64,000 bases of DNA from Viscum album (Eukaryota > Streptophyta > Magnoliopsida > Santalales > Viscaceae). Position 1 is the stretch's first letter. Every line of letters starts with the position of its first letter. This document shows, piece by piece, positions 12,930-25,599 of the stretch. Location of the stretch: NCBI GenBank assembly GCA_963277665.1, contig OY728122.1, forward strand, positions 1,980,662,883 to 1,980,726,882. The letters are read 5' to 3'. The position numbers and the translations under genes were made by a program. The notes under the pieces were generated by a model, which was not told the DNA's origin, did no database searches, and was given only the letters and a program-made list of their open reading frames with translations.

Positions 12930-13330
12930 TAGTTGGAATTGGAAATGAAGTTGCATGAGTTATAAGATAAGGGTTTCATTTATTATATCACAACTCCTTG
13001 GGATTCCACAATTTTGATTGATAAAAATATATATGGTTATAAAAAGTTTTTTGTTGATTATATTGGACTCAACTAAATTACTGATAATAATACATACACG
13101 TTCTCTCATATGGATGACTTGTTTTATAATTTTCAAGGATAATAATAAATTTTAAATATGTATCTTAAGATCAGATATCATCTATAGTTGGTTAAGAATA
13201 AATATTTTTTTAATAGGTTTCTCTAACAAAATATGTTGGAATAAATATTTTGTGGTTATGGATCTTATTAGAATAATGAGGTTCTTCAATCCTATAGTCC
13301 AACACTCTATGATAAAACACCCCCATTTAA
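12930..13330 (+). pseudogene. Ty3/gypsy reverse transcriptase, N-terminal part (W)
   Basis: The plus strand reads DKGFIYYITTPWDSTILI from about 12965 (family DKGFIRPS.SPWGAPVLF), then KNIYGYKKFFVDYIGLN (family KKDGSMR.C.DYR.LN) and HMDDLFYNFQG (family RIDDLFDQLQG). Next come a YLKIRYHL segment near 13160 (family KIDLRSGYHQ) and KYVGINILWLW near 13230 (family RYGHYEF.VM). Stops occur at positions of family glutamine or leucine codons. The catalytic F.DD box would come later and is not found, so the RT is truncated as well as broken. Confidence 0.8.
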
Positions 13331-13439
13331 AAATCAACATTGAAACAATGTGAGATGATCTGGGTAAATATTTACCAAATTTAACATTAGTATCACATTT
13401 AAATATTAACATATAATACTTGAATAAAATTATTATTTA

Positions 13440-14784
13440 GTGTATTTGATAACCAAAAGAAATAATAATTAATTTTTTGAAAATTGTGATCATTTCTCCA
13501 TAATAAAACCACACTAGAGTCTCATATAGACATTTTATTTGATAAAGTAATATTCATAGCATGTGGAAAGGAAACAAAATTAAGGGGTGATATAAAGGTC
13601 TATTTTAGAGTAATCATAATAGATAGAAAGAAAATATAACAAGTGTGAATAAATTTTCCATATTTAAATAGTTTGTATACATAATAGAATAATACACAAT
13701 AAGGCATGGATAATAGAGGATGGTATAAGGAAACATTCATGAACCAAAAGTGTGTGGATGTATTATTCAATAAACATTATCCATGATAGCATAATATATT
13801 GATACTTTATAATTACGTAAATAATTATCCAAGTGAAACATCACCTTAGTGAGTCAAAAAATTACACCAACACATAGTGGACACCATAAATATAACTATT
13901 TATATGTTATCATTATGAGTCACACACTAACTCCCATTCTTGGAATAATCAAAATTATTCTTATAAATACATTTCCAATGAGATATAAACAATCAAACAA
14001 TGCATTATAGGGTGATACGAGACCCATAAATCATCATTTATACATATCTGTTCAATAAAATATAGTAATTACAATGCTTCATAGAACCACATAAGAAGTA
14101 AATGTTATTTATATACCTTCTATATAGGATTATATTATGAAATAATTTATATTTTCATCAATAATCATTACCTGATATACCCATGTAAAATAAATTTGTC
14201 TCCAATGATATTTTGTAACATTAATTATAAATACCATAAATATGTGACAATACGGTATTTGTTATTTAAATATTGTAGATAATATGATTATGTATATAAT
14301 TTCCACAATCAATCAATATATGGAATCAGGGTAGATCTAAATTAATTAAAATAACCAAAAATAGGTTAGTGATAATGTAAAATCATTGAAATTTGAATTA
14401 TTATTATTATAAAAAACATACGATAAGCTAAAACAAATTAATTGATTGATAATTTATCTTTTATAGATTTAACATTTCCCATCTTAGAAGATGTTGGTAA
14501 TGAATGAATCAGATGTTGATGAATTCTTTTAATAGAATATAAAAATTATAATCTTAGAAGTAAAATGAAATTGACCAATTTTAAATTAATTTCTTTAAAT
14601 GAAACTCTTATAATAATGGGAAAATAATTTACATTTAAATATATATGTTGTTTTTATGATGAATTAATGTGGTTAATCTGTTAATATAAAAATTATTTAA
14701 AAATAAGATTATTTTTTACATATATAATGATATTCTATGTGAATGTGTTACAAATATATTTTCAATATTTATTTTCATACATAA
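13440..14784. other. AT-rich DNA without recognisable features
   Basis: No retroelement domain, LTR edge or RNA gene could be read on either strand. It lies between the truncated RT of W and the start of the X LTR, and could be the decayed rest of W or its flank. Confidence 0.5.
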
Positions 14785-17700
14785 TAGAAATAAAATTTTT
14801 TAGATATAATAAAAAATTATTTTTTATTGAAACTCCAATAATGTAGTCTTGAAAATGACGTAATGGTTTTGTAGATAATATCTTGAGTATATGATAAAAA
14901 ATTTATTTTTATTCAATTTAAAAAACAATTTAAATATTTTGAAGTACCCTTGTTGAAAATAAAATCATAAAAGATATATTAGATTATAACTTTTAGGGTT
15001 CATTAAATGATAGGTAACCATTAAAGGGAAGTGAAATAATTATATGAAAATAAATATTTTATTCAATTATATTTATTAATTCCATTTTCATAAATTTATT
15101 TGAGAAGGTATTTCATCATGAAGTATGATATAAAAGTAAATAAGTATATTCCATAAATAGAAAAAGAAAATAAAATATATAGAATGGAATGGTAGGAGAA
15201 AAGTGTCATATAATATCATAATAATGTAGAGTAATTATGAATCAAGGATAAATAATTTTTGTAGAGAAACATTTATGGGAAAATAATTTATTTTAAAATA
15301 AAACACATCGATGAGAATGTAGAAAAAACTAAAGATATAATAGTAATATTGGAATAATTTTTTTCATGGAATGAAATATATATGAATAATATCAAGTATA
15401 TAATCAAAATTTGGTTTATGAAAACAAATCTGCCTGAGAAAAATGAAATTATGAGAAGAAACCATTAGAACATTTATAATTTTTTGTTTAAAACCCCATT
15501 ATAGAAATAAATTGGAATAAAACATGTAATATCATGAAATATATTAAAAAATGATTCTAAATAATAAATTTATAGTGGATACCCCATTCCAAAGAATAAA
15601 AATTTTATAATAGGAAATATATCTCATTGGGAGAAAATTTATACAGGAAACCCATACTATGTTTCTGATTCTTTCTATGCATATTCCAAATTTCATAGAT
15701 AATAACATTAATTTTATAGGTACCTTATTAAGATTCATATTAATTTATATTTCACTTAATAAATACCATGTATTAAAATATTCATTTAATTTATCATAGA
15801 GTATTTGTATATTTCTATGAAACCTGAATCCGGGATTAATGATTTTGGTAATTTTAGTGATCAAAGAATATAATTTCATAATAATTTAAATAAAATATAT
15901 TACCTTTATTTAGAAATATGGAAATAATTCTTCTTATGAACTTATAATACCATTACAATATAGTTTACAATAGTCATATATGGTAGTGTTTTATAAAACT
16001 TTTCAAGTAGATGGATAACAAACCCCAAATATGAACACATTATATACATATGGGTGAGAATGTTTTACGAAGATTATAATATGATACAATAGAATAATAG
16101 TAATTCCATGTATTTATTTATAATTATTTGAATAAACTTTTATGTCTATTCTAAAATCAATTAAAATCAACATATAAAATTAAAAATAGAACTTTGTGGA
16201 GGCGGTAGCCTATACAACACATGGTTAAGATTATTTTGATTTTATAAGTGGATAGAAAGAAAGAAATATTTTTTCATCCATTATTAAAATAATAATTAAG
16301 TATTATTATGATACTTATGTCATTATATTACAATGTATAGGGTATTTTGATAAGATAATGATTCAGAATATAATTTATGGTGTAATAAATACTCCCTTAC
16401 CTTCCATGAACACTCTATTGAAAGACTCATTAGAAATGAAGTATGTAGTATAACATATGATGAATTGAGGAAGTATATACATGATTATACTTAATATAAT
16501 GGAAAACTGGATAATTATTCATGGAAATTTAAAAGTTAATATGTAAACATGATATAGTGGTAGTGATCCCCTTTTATAAGTGAAGAAAAGGGAATTTTTC
16601 TTAACACTGAATGTTTTGCAATAATGGAATAAAACTATTAAAGTGTAAATGGTTCCATATGTAAAAATAGTTAATTTTGGTGTAAAATATATTTTATTTT
16701 TCCTCAAAAATGTATTTACTAGATTTTTTTAAAAAGTTTATGTCATTTTCCCTTATTTTTTTAAATTTTAAATTTTGTTTTTAACTAGGAGAAAATGATT
16801 TTTTTCTAATTAACTGTTATTTTAATATATATATATATATAATTAATAATGTTACCAAATTTGAGTGAGATGAACATAAATTTTATATCATTTCATTATA
16901 ATTAATATACAAATTATTTTAATATTTACATTTAAATTAGAATATATTGTATATAGAAAAATTATTCTTGTTAGAAATATATTGTTTAAGAAATATTTTT
17001 TATTAGTATTGTTTACATTTAAAATATCACTAAATGTAATTTTATGTAAATTAATTTGTGTATTTAAATTATATTAATGTTATTATTTTAAATAGATGAA
17101 TTTAATTTAGTTGAAAAAAATAAACAAAATTAATGAAATCATTGATAAAAAAAATTATATCACCATTATCCGGGTCATTAAATTCTATATAATTAATATA
17201 ATTTCAATTAAGAAAAATTATATTTTCATTATCAAATAATATGGGCATGATTAAAAAAACAGAAAATACATTTTAGAGATATATTTTCAGAATGTGTTCA
17301 TATATTATTGTTTTATGCTTATAAAAATAGTTTTCAACTCGAATGTGAGTTTTTAATAAGTTAATAACATGTTTTATAAATTCATAATAATATTTTTAAA
17401 TGATTTATATTAAAGATTTTATATATATATATTTATAGAACTAATTTTATAATAATTTGTTTCATTCTTCTCTGATGATATTGTCATAAAATAGGGAATT
17501 TTTTTAAAAAATATTTGTGATTTTATCTATGAACCTAATGAACATTTTTATTATGAAAATCTAAAAAATCCCTAAAGGATAGATTTTTCATATTTATATA
17601 TAAATAAAATATTAAATAATTTTTTAAATTTTTATCTTAAAACATTATAAATTTCATATTTTAATGAAAATTCATTTGATAAATAGAATATTTTTTTAAA

Positions 17701-17913
17701 AATCCAATTAAAATATTATGTATTTTATACACTATTATTATTTCTTTATAATTATTTAAAATCATTGTATTGACCATTTTTTTAATTATTTTTATTAATT
17801 TAGTAGCTAATTTATGCTGGAATATTTTAGTTCAGTCTGGTAGGTGGATTAATCTCTCAACACATTTTTTATTTGAAATAAAATTTTACATAGTAAAATC
17901 ATGGGTCCCAACA
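14785..17913 (-). repeat. 3' LTR of element X (about 3.1 kb)
   Basis: The right edge on the minus strand is TGTTGGGACCC directly after a polypurine tract. The left edge TAGAAATAAAA corresponds to TGGAAATAAAA in the other copy, so the terminal TG has become TA. Paired landmarks with the right copy: CTTGAAAATGACGTAATGG (14850) with 31498, ACCCCATTCCAAA (15584) with 42863, GGAGGCGGTAG (16199) with 43480, AATGGTTCC (about 16650) with 43925, and TCTCAACACA (about 17855) with 45110. Confidence 0.65.
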
Positions 17914-17930
17914 TTCTACCCCACTTAAAT
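17914..17930 (-). other. Polypurine tract of element X
   Basis: On the minus strand AAGTGGGGTAGAA precedes the LTR start TGTTGGGACC. This is the plus-strand primer site used in reverse transcription. It fixes orientation and LTR edge. Confidence 0.6.
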
Positions 17931-20689
17931 AAATTACATCCTCTCAATTTTAGTTTTTTACTCAATAATTAATGCAATAGATTGTATTATTATCATATTT
18001 ATCATTGATTATATAACTCCAAATAATTGATCAACTTTATTCTCTTAGAGAATATCAATTTACTTCTACTTTCCCAAATATCAATAATATTTCATATAAT
18101 CATAATCCCTAGTATGTAATACTATGTTCATAAAATTATCAAAATATAAATTTCACAAAAAAATTTGACCCTCAATGATATTAAAACATTGTGAAGCCAT
18201 ATATTATTTTGATAATGAACATTATATTTAACCATTAAATGGAAAAAACCACTAGTTCTTAAGGTCACATAATACTAAATAAATTTTATAGTCTTAAAAA
18301 TGATTTAAAATTCAAGAAATATATGGGAGAGATTTGGATTACATAAATAATATCATCTATTTTTATCAGTTATATATAACTCACTTTTCTCAAAGTTAAT
18401 ATTATATTTTTTACTTAAGGTAATCCATCCCACAAAAATGTGTTAATTAATAGTTTTACACAAAAATACAATAGAATAATAAAATTATTTTTTTCTAGGT
18501 GTTTATTCCATTTTAAATATGATTATAAATAATTAATGGAAAATAATTCATGGTAAGTCCTTATATATTTAAAATAATCCTCATAAGTTTTAGAATATAG
18601 TATAATATGATCGATATAGAACACTTATAAATGATAATATTTATTACTTTCATAATTTTTTTATATTATTATATGAATATCACTACTTTATGTATGCCAT
18701 AGAAAATAACTATTTTACCTCATAATGGTTATATAATAAGATTTGTAACTATTTAGCGTGCTCTCTTATATGGATAGAAGAATTATTTATTTCTTGATTG
18801 ACATGTTTTTAACCGTAATGGTTATGATAATATGATAAACATGAACACAAAACATCAATATTAAGATAACATCCCCTATGACACATTAATTTCGCATATA
18901 TGATACCTTAGGTTTGTTTTAAATCATTGGTTATAAGAAATCATATTCCTATTATTTTATATAACACAATTATTTGAAATAATAAGAATATACTTTTTAT
19001 TAGACTATTTGAGAGAACACGATTAAACATGAAATATCCCATGAGATAGTCAAACCTTGGGTGAAATTTGGGATATTTTTCATGCATTAGGAGTTTATCC
19101 AGTCAATAACTGATCTGAACTTTTCAAGGTTATTACCTATAGGCATATCTATGAAAGATAAAACATCCACATGAAGTATATAGATATATATTTCATTATT
19201 TAGAAACAACACATTAAAAAATTCACCAAAATATTTTGATGCCATCTAGAACATATACTTACCCCTTTGTCATACCATATAAGATTTTACTAAAGCAAAC
19301 TAAATCTAAAAATATAACAAAACTAATCACCAAAAATAACTAACAAATACTTTTATCATGTAACTCATATATAAATTTTGGTTTAGTGTAATTTATATAT
19401 ATTGATATAAGAAACTAATTTTATAAAATAGGTGATCATTTTTTCACAACTGATCAATACTAGAATCCCCATAGGTTTCAGTTTTCTTATTAACCTTGAG
19501 AAAGAAATCATAAGGAATAGATGATATCAAATTCCCAATAAGGGAAAAAATAAATTATAGTAATCAATGATCTTATCTATGAATAATATTATAAGTTGGT
19601 AACAATTAGGATACATAGAAAATTTATACCTAAAAAGTTTAGATCATGAATCATGGAATGATGGAAAAAATTTGATTTAGAAGATTATGAAAACATGATC
19701 CATGAGGTAATAGCATATGGATACAATAAAATTGATGCAAAAAAAATTTCATATCGAAATTTCACCTTCAAGAGTTCAAAAATTTCGAGGAAAAATGAAA
19801 GAAAAAAAATTATACTCATGTATACATCACTTTTTGAGTTACACAATTTCACCCATGCTATTTTGAATATTAACTTTTCTGTTGTATATATATCCCATGA
19901 GATATTTCCATTAATTTCATGAAATATAGGGTAATATAGTAACCCAACTCTAAACATTAATTCATATATGTTATATAAGATATCAATCATTTAATAATAT
20001 CATGAAAACCCTATAAGGTAAATAGGATTTAAATAATTTTTATATAGAATTAGATAGCGAAATAATTATTAAATCCACTGATATTGAAAAAATGAAATAC
20101 CCAAGGAAAATAAATGGATATCCAAATATATTTTGAATATTTATTTATAAATAAATTTTTTTCAAGAGATTATAGAATATGGTATTAAAACCATATGGAT
20201 AATCAATATTTAGTGCTATGAATAATTTCTCTAATAGATCAATTTATGGCCTGTAGGTTGATACCCTAAAATTCAAGGAATAAAAAATATGGGAATCAAT
20301 GAAGAAGGTAAATGGAAGAATAATTAAGGTTATATAAATATATATATTATGATATATAAATATTTGATGGATTATTTCTCTTAGATATATTTTACATTGC
20401 ACATATTTGATGTCATAGTTATATAATCATCTCGTACATGAAGAATGCATTCTTATGATTGCTAGATTTAAAAAATCATTATGTTGAAAAGTAACTTCTT
20501 CCATGGAAAATCCATTTAAATTTATATAATATAATAATATAAAAATAATTTAGCATTAAAAACAATAAATAATTTGAATGAAAATTTAAATTTAGGGGAC
20601 ATATATTATTTTGGTAAAACATTAAAAAGATGTTTCATTTTGAATTTTAATAATGAATGTCTAAGAGATAAAGAAACCATCTTAAATGG
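17914..20689 (-). other. Internal region of element X, no recognisable coding sequence
   Basis: About 2.8 kb in which I looked for gag, protease, RT, RNase H and integrase motifs on both strands and found none. Two overlapping open stretches (19695-19922 plus, 19685-19990 minus) have no family resemblance. A run of readable minus-strand codons around 19040-19260 is also unrecognised. Either X was non-autonomous, or it is decayed past recognition. Confidence 0.45.
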
Positions 20690-20694
20690 AAAAG
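20690..20694. repeat. Target site duplication of Y, left copy (AAAAG)
   Basis: AAAAG directly precedes the left end of Y and is repeated exactly at 31418-31422 after its right end. Five bases is the usual duplication of Ty3/gypsy integrase. Confidence 0.75.
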
Positions 20695-23521
20695 TACAAT
20701 GACTATTCTATTTATTAAAAATTAAAAGATAATTTATTACATAAACATTAACTTAACACAACTCCGAATATTGATAGTTCTACTGTCTTTGGGAATTATG
20801 AATACTACATAACAACTTAAAACAAAAAATACACATCTTTATTGAAATCTTCTTTTACATGACCACAACATTCCTTCATACTTATCATTGAATGGGAGAA
20901 CCTGAGGAGAGACATACAAAATGAGTGAGATATAAATCCTAATAGGGGAGTAAACAAGGTATAACATTAATAATACAATACATGTTAGTCCATAGGCATA
21001 TCAATGGATCATAAGAGAAAAATGAACATAAATGCATGATATTACATTATTATCATATCCTGGAATTATGACAACAACTTAAAACACATAATCATTATAA
21101 TTAAGGAATCAGGTAAAACCCTATCCCAACATTATTGAAAAAATTCCAATAAAGGAATAATATAAACCCCTATCCCAACATGGCATATCATGGTAATAAA
21201 AATTACCTAATGAATTGGATCCTTATCAGTGCGCACCATTCAAAATCATTTCAATATAATGCTTAAGTGGTCCACATATATCTTATAACATTGATTCATT
21301 CAACATTATCATTTATTGCATGATCAAGGAATATGAAATTTATATATTTCAGTCACTATTTTATATTTATATGGGAATAATGGTTAATACATTTAATAGT
21401 TTAAAGGGAATTGTATTCACTACATGATAATTTTTACATGGAAAATCTCGGTGTAATTTGGGCAGCAAAATGTTGTCATATGGAAATTCATAAATTAGGT
21501 TTATGAGAGGAAGATTGGTATATTATAATTTATACACTGGATGTAAATTAAGGGGATCATGTGACATAATATCCCAACAAGTTAAATGGAATTTATATTC
21601 ATAATATAAAATAAATACATGAATGGAAATGAGAAGAGAGAAACCACTTACAGAATTTCAGCATATTAATGGGTGGGATTAAATGATCATAGGGGGTCTT
21701 AATAGGAGTGGAATAAAATACCATAACGTATACATATAATTTACTATAAGTATTTATGTAATATCATATCCCAAATAAATTAAATGGAAACTAAAAGGCA
21801 TGATATAAAATATGTTCCTGAAAAAAATGAGAGAGGTAGATCCCTTATGAAAATTCTACCTGTAAACTGGTGTACGTAAGGGTTTATATGAGGGATAAAT
21901 GAGATTGAAATGGGATATCATCACTTATACATAAAATGTCAAGTAATTATCATATTTAATAATATATCCCAATATAGTAATAATAGAAATTAAAATACAC
22001 AACATGAAAACATGGTGGATCAAAGATGAGGGTGAAAGATTCCTTACTTGTATGTGTGATCACAAAGGCTTGAGAAAGGTTTCATGGGAGACTTGGGGTC
22101 AATTTTGAGGACTCCTAGGATTAGGGGGAGAGGGTTTTCGAGCTTCTAATATCATTAGTGAAGGTTAATGGGTGCTTGGGTGGATTTATATAGTAATGGT
22201 GGTGGAATTCATTATTATTCTGGTTTTAGACCGTACACACTAAAATATTCAAATCCACAAACCATCCCATGGGTTTCCTATGGTTTCTAGAAAGGAGAGT
22301 GGTATAAAATATTTTAAAAGGCTATGGGGTAAAGATATTAAAATATTTCCCTTACTTATGTGGAGGCGAGTGACACTTTCAAGGAAATGATTTTAAAATC
22401 ATAAAATATTCTATATGTCTTGGAGGATTCACTAAGGCATTATAAAATAAATCAAAGAAACCTAAAATCATATTATTTTAAAGAAAAAATATATTTGACC
22501 GATGATACCCTTTATATCATTTTATTACTTCACTATTGGGACAATTATGATGTCATCAAATACATTATATATTTTTTTGGTATTTAATTTATACCCAAAA
22601 ATTCTATTATCCCAGAAAATTATGAAAAATTCACCATCAAATAATTTCAATGAATTAATTCAAAAAACAATATTCATTTTATCTATATAATTATTTAAAT
22701 ATCTTAACTATGAATTTTAAAATAAATACTGACATTTATTGAAATTTGATAGGTTTTGATAATAACTATTCTCAAACTATAATAAAAATTAGAATCAACT
22801 TCATAAAAATTATATGATAATTTATATTTAATAAATTAATTCAATAATAATATTTTATTAATATATTATTTAATTAAAAAATACATCAATTCATCAAAGT
22901 ACATTTCTTCATTAAATTTGAATATTAACCAGAAATACTATTTATGATTTAAAAATCATTTACAAATTAATAATAATAGAATTAAAGTATATTCATTATT
23001 ATATACAAAAATAATTCACATGATCATAATCTATGGTGTTGTTACATATCCATTTATTACATCATTATATTCCCTAAGGGTGAGTTTTATGATGATGGGG
23101 CTTCCATGGGGTCATTCAGTGAACATGGTTTGGGCCGTGATCTCGATGATTTTAAACTTCTCCTATAGAAGGATTCAATAATTTTTATATTAATGGATAT
23201 CCACTTGGGATTGGCCTATGGAATATCCTAGAAATTATATTTCCCTTGGAGGCTCTGATAAATGGGCTTTATAGAGTACAATCCTACCATTTGAGGCCAT
23301 TACGTTCTTTGTCCATGTCAAAAGGATTTGTAAAAATCCTATATTTATACTACTCAAGTGATCACTATTAGATAACTATATTGTTAATGATAAGGATAAT
23401 TAATGGTCATTTAAATATAATTATATATAATAAAACCAAAGGAGTACATATATTTTCAATATCCATAAGACATTTACTTAAATGAGGTGGAATTTTATTC
23501 ATAATACTTTGGGTTGTTACA
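20695..23521 (-). repeat. 3' LTR of element Y (2827 bp)
   Basis: On the minus strand it starts TGTAACAACCCAAAG next to the polypurine tract, and it ends at 20695 just inside the AAAAG duplication. It is collinear with 28599-31417: the paired blocks begin with TTTATTAAA near each left end and finish with the TGTTACA right edges. The element's terminal CA appears mutated here, since the plus strand begins TACAATGAC. Confidence 0.85.
22184..22192 (-). promoter_or_regulatory. TATA box of the Y LTR
   Basis: On the minus strand TATATAAAT lies inside the LTR at the position expected for the start of transcription. The matching place in the other LTR (about 30080) has lost the motif. Confidence 0.4.
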
Positions 23522-23537
23522 ACCTTCTCCCCTTATG
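23522..23537 (-). other. Polypurine tract of element Y
   Basis: On the minus strand CATAAGGGGAGAAGGT directly precedes the LTR start TGTAACAACCC. It is a textbook plus-strand primer site and fixes the LTR boundary. Confidence 0.85.
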
Positions 23538-23559
23538 AAATTTATCCCTTAAAATTTCA

Positions 23560-23765
23560 TTTTTTTAAAATAAAATATAGAAGGGTAGCTCTGCCACATC
23601 ACTTAGTTTTTCTCCCACATATCTTCTTCAAACTTGTGGTTTCTCCAAAAAAATATGATGATGGGCATTGTCTTTTTCCGTTGAACTTTTTCTCTATGAT
23701 CTATGATCCTCAACAGCTTCTCTTTAGAGGAGAAATAAATCTCCAATGGTTCTGAAACATGATTG
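23560..23765 (-). pseudogene. Chromodomain at the C-terminus of Y integrase
   Basis: Chromodomains of chromoviruses steer integration to particular chromatin. The minus strand reads EPLEIYFSSKEKLLR, then IIIFFWRNHKFEEDMWEKN, and after a stop VMWQSYPSIFYF. This fits the family pattern EP..ILD...K.LR.K....VKV.WRNH..EEATWE.E..M...YP.LF. The aromatic residue of WRNH and the EE.-W box are kept. One in-frame stop sits after EKN. It ends a few bases before the polypurine tract, as usual. Confidence 0.8.
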
Positions 23766-23769
23766 AGTA

Positions 23770-25000
23770 CATGTGATGGGTCGGGTATGTACTTCTTTAA
23801 GAGTGATATAATGAATACATCAAGGATTTGAGATAGGTTTGGTGGGAGTACTAGTCAATAGGCCACTGCTATGATGTGATCAGGGATCTCAAAAGGGACG
23901 GTGTACCTTGAAATAATCATTCCATTCTTCCAAAATTTCATAAATCTCTTCCATATAGATATTTGGGAGAATACCATGTCTCCAACGAAAAACTCAAGGT
24001 CTCATCGATGATTGCCAGTGTATCTCTTTTGACGACTCTGGGTAGCTTTGATGTGCTGCTGGATGGTCTTAACCATCTAGACCATTTCTTCGACCATTTC
24101 AAGAACTAGAAGTCTTCATTCTCAAACATTATCCCAACATGCCAGTATTTTTCACATATTACCATAAATGTAATCGTAAGGATATATTTTTATGCATTAT
24201 TGGAAACATTTCTTGTAATATAACTCCACCAAATGAAGATATTGGTCCCATATTCCTTTGAAGTCCATTGAGAAAGCTCTCAACATGTACTCATGTGTCT
24301 GGATAGTCCACCCAAATTATCTCTCTATTTGGGGGTGATTGTCCGTGATAACATTCAACTCAGTGTTCAGATCATATTGGTGAATCTTCCAAAACATATT
24401 GGTGAATCTTGGATCTTGATCGGATAAAATTGATAGTGGTATTCCATGCAGCTTGACCGCTTCTCTATTGTATATCTGTGCTAGTTGATCAAACTAGAAG
24501 TCATCTCAAATTGTAATTATGTGTGATTACTTTTTAAATGATCCATAACCACCCATATTGCAATGTTTTCTTTGGATGTCTTTAGAATTTTGGTGACAAT
24601 TTCCATGGTGTTGTTTTCTTATTTCCATATTGGTATGGGTAATAGTTTCATCGTTCCTTTAGACTTATGCCTCACAACTGTCACATTCCAATATACTAGG
24701 AACATTGATGTTTTTTTAGTGATCTCCTTCATGATGTTATCCCACCAATGGGGATCCTGGAGATTTCGATTTATCTTTTATTTTATAGGTTGAATGGAGA
24801 AATTTGAACTACATGTATCACCCAAAAGTTATTTCATTAACTCTGGATTTGATGGAACACATTGTCTTGACACAAATCTCACAATTCCTTTCTCATTAAC
24901 ATTGAACTTTGAGGATACCCTTATATGATAGTTTCCACTTTCATATGAATTCCCACATCATATTTTTGAGCATACATTAACATTTACAAAATAGATAGTT
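23770..25000 (-). pseudogene. Ty3/gypsy integrase (Y)
   Basis: From right to left on the minus strand: WWDNIMKEITKKTS (family W.GM..DI..FV..C) at about 24730, then LLPIPIWK, a stop, and NNTMEIVTKILKTS at about 24590 (family LPIPEWKW..I.MDFVTGLP.T). In MEIV the first catalytic aspartate has become glutamate. Near the end QQHIKATQSRQKRY is followed by EFFVGDMVFSQ and YTVPFEIPDHI at about 23900-24000. These match the C-terminal GPY/F module (F.VGD.VFL..SP, Y.GPFEI...I). Several stops and shifts separate these blocks. Confidence 0.85.
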
Positions 25001-25229
25001 GAGAAATAATTTGTGAAAGGATTGATGATGTTCACTTCTTTATGATTCTCATTTCCAACGTCATAAAATATAAGAAGATTTGATCCATTTCAATTATAAT
25101 CAATTATAGAACTATAGGTTCCTTTATAATTAGAGAATCTTCCACATTGTTCACTTTCCTTGGGTGGTATTGGATTGAGTAATCGTAATCCTTGATGACA
25201 TATAACCATCTTCATTGGTTCATTTTCTT

Positions 25230-25580
25230 CTATTTCTATGTGAATATATATTTTAGAGTTTTTTGATTTGTATAAATTTCACACTTCTCCCAAAATAGAT
25301 AATTCTATTAGATTTTCAATGAATATATCACTATTTCCAACTCCATATCATGCATGGTATTGTTTTTCTAGTGAATTTCCTAATACCTTGAGGCATAGGG
25401 AATTAATTTGTCATTTTTCATCAACACACAACCTATTCCCATGTTCAAAGCATTGCTGAATATAAAGAAATGATTCCCACTTGTGGGTTGTGTGAGCAGG
25501 TGGGTAGTGATAAGCCTCTTCTTGTTATCCATGAATCTTTCATCACATTCATCATTCTAAGAAAACATGACTCCCATCTG
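25230..25580 (-). pseudogene. Ty3/gypsy RNase H (Y)
   Basis: The minus strand reads LLTQPTSGNHFFIFSNAL, MGIGCVLMKNDKLIPYASRY, then MHDMELEIVIYSLK and EKCEIYTNQKTL. This is the full core of plant gypsy RNase H (family LTLP.....F.VYTDAS..GLGCVLMQ.GKVIAYASRQL, THDLEL, CEIYTDHKSL). Two catalytic aspartates are replaced: YTDA is FSNA and YTDH is YTNQ. Both are D to N, the change expected from G-to-A transitions. Confidence 0.9.
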
Positions 25581-25599
25581 AGTTATCATGGTAAGAGGG

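Larger units (their letters stand above)
8425..13440 (+). mobile_element. Element W: decayed plus-strand Ty3/gypsy retrotransposon, both ends missing
   Basis: From left to right it has an LTR remnant, a PBS-like site, gag with a zinc knuckle, protease and the first part of RT, all on the plus strand. The left end of its LTR is removed because V is inserted there. To the right, RT is lost after about 13330. Its LTR shares several motifs, in the same order and spacing, with the LTRs of the gag-only element at 32317-42847, so W is probably the pol-carrying relative of that element. Confidence 0.7.
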
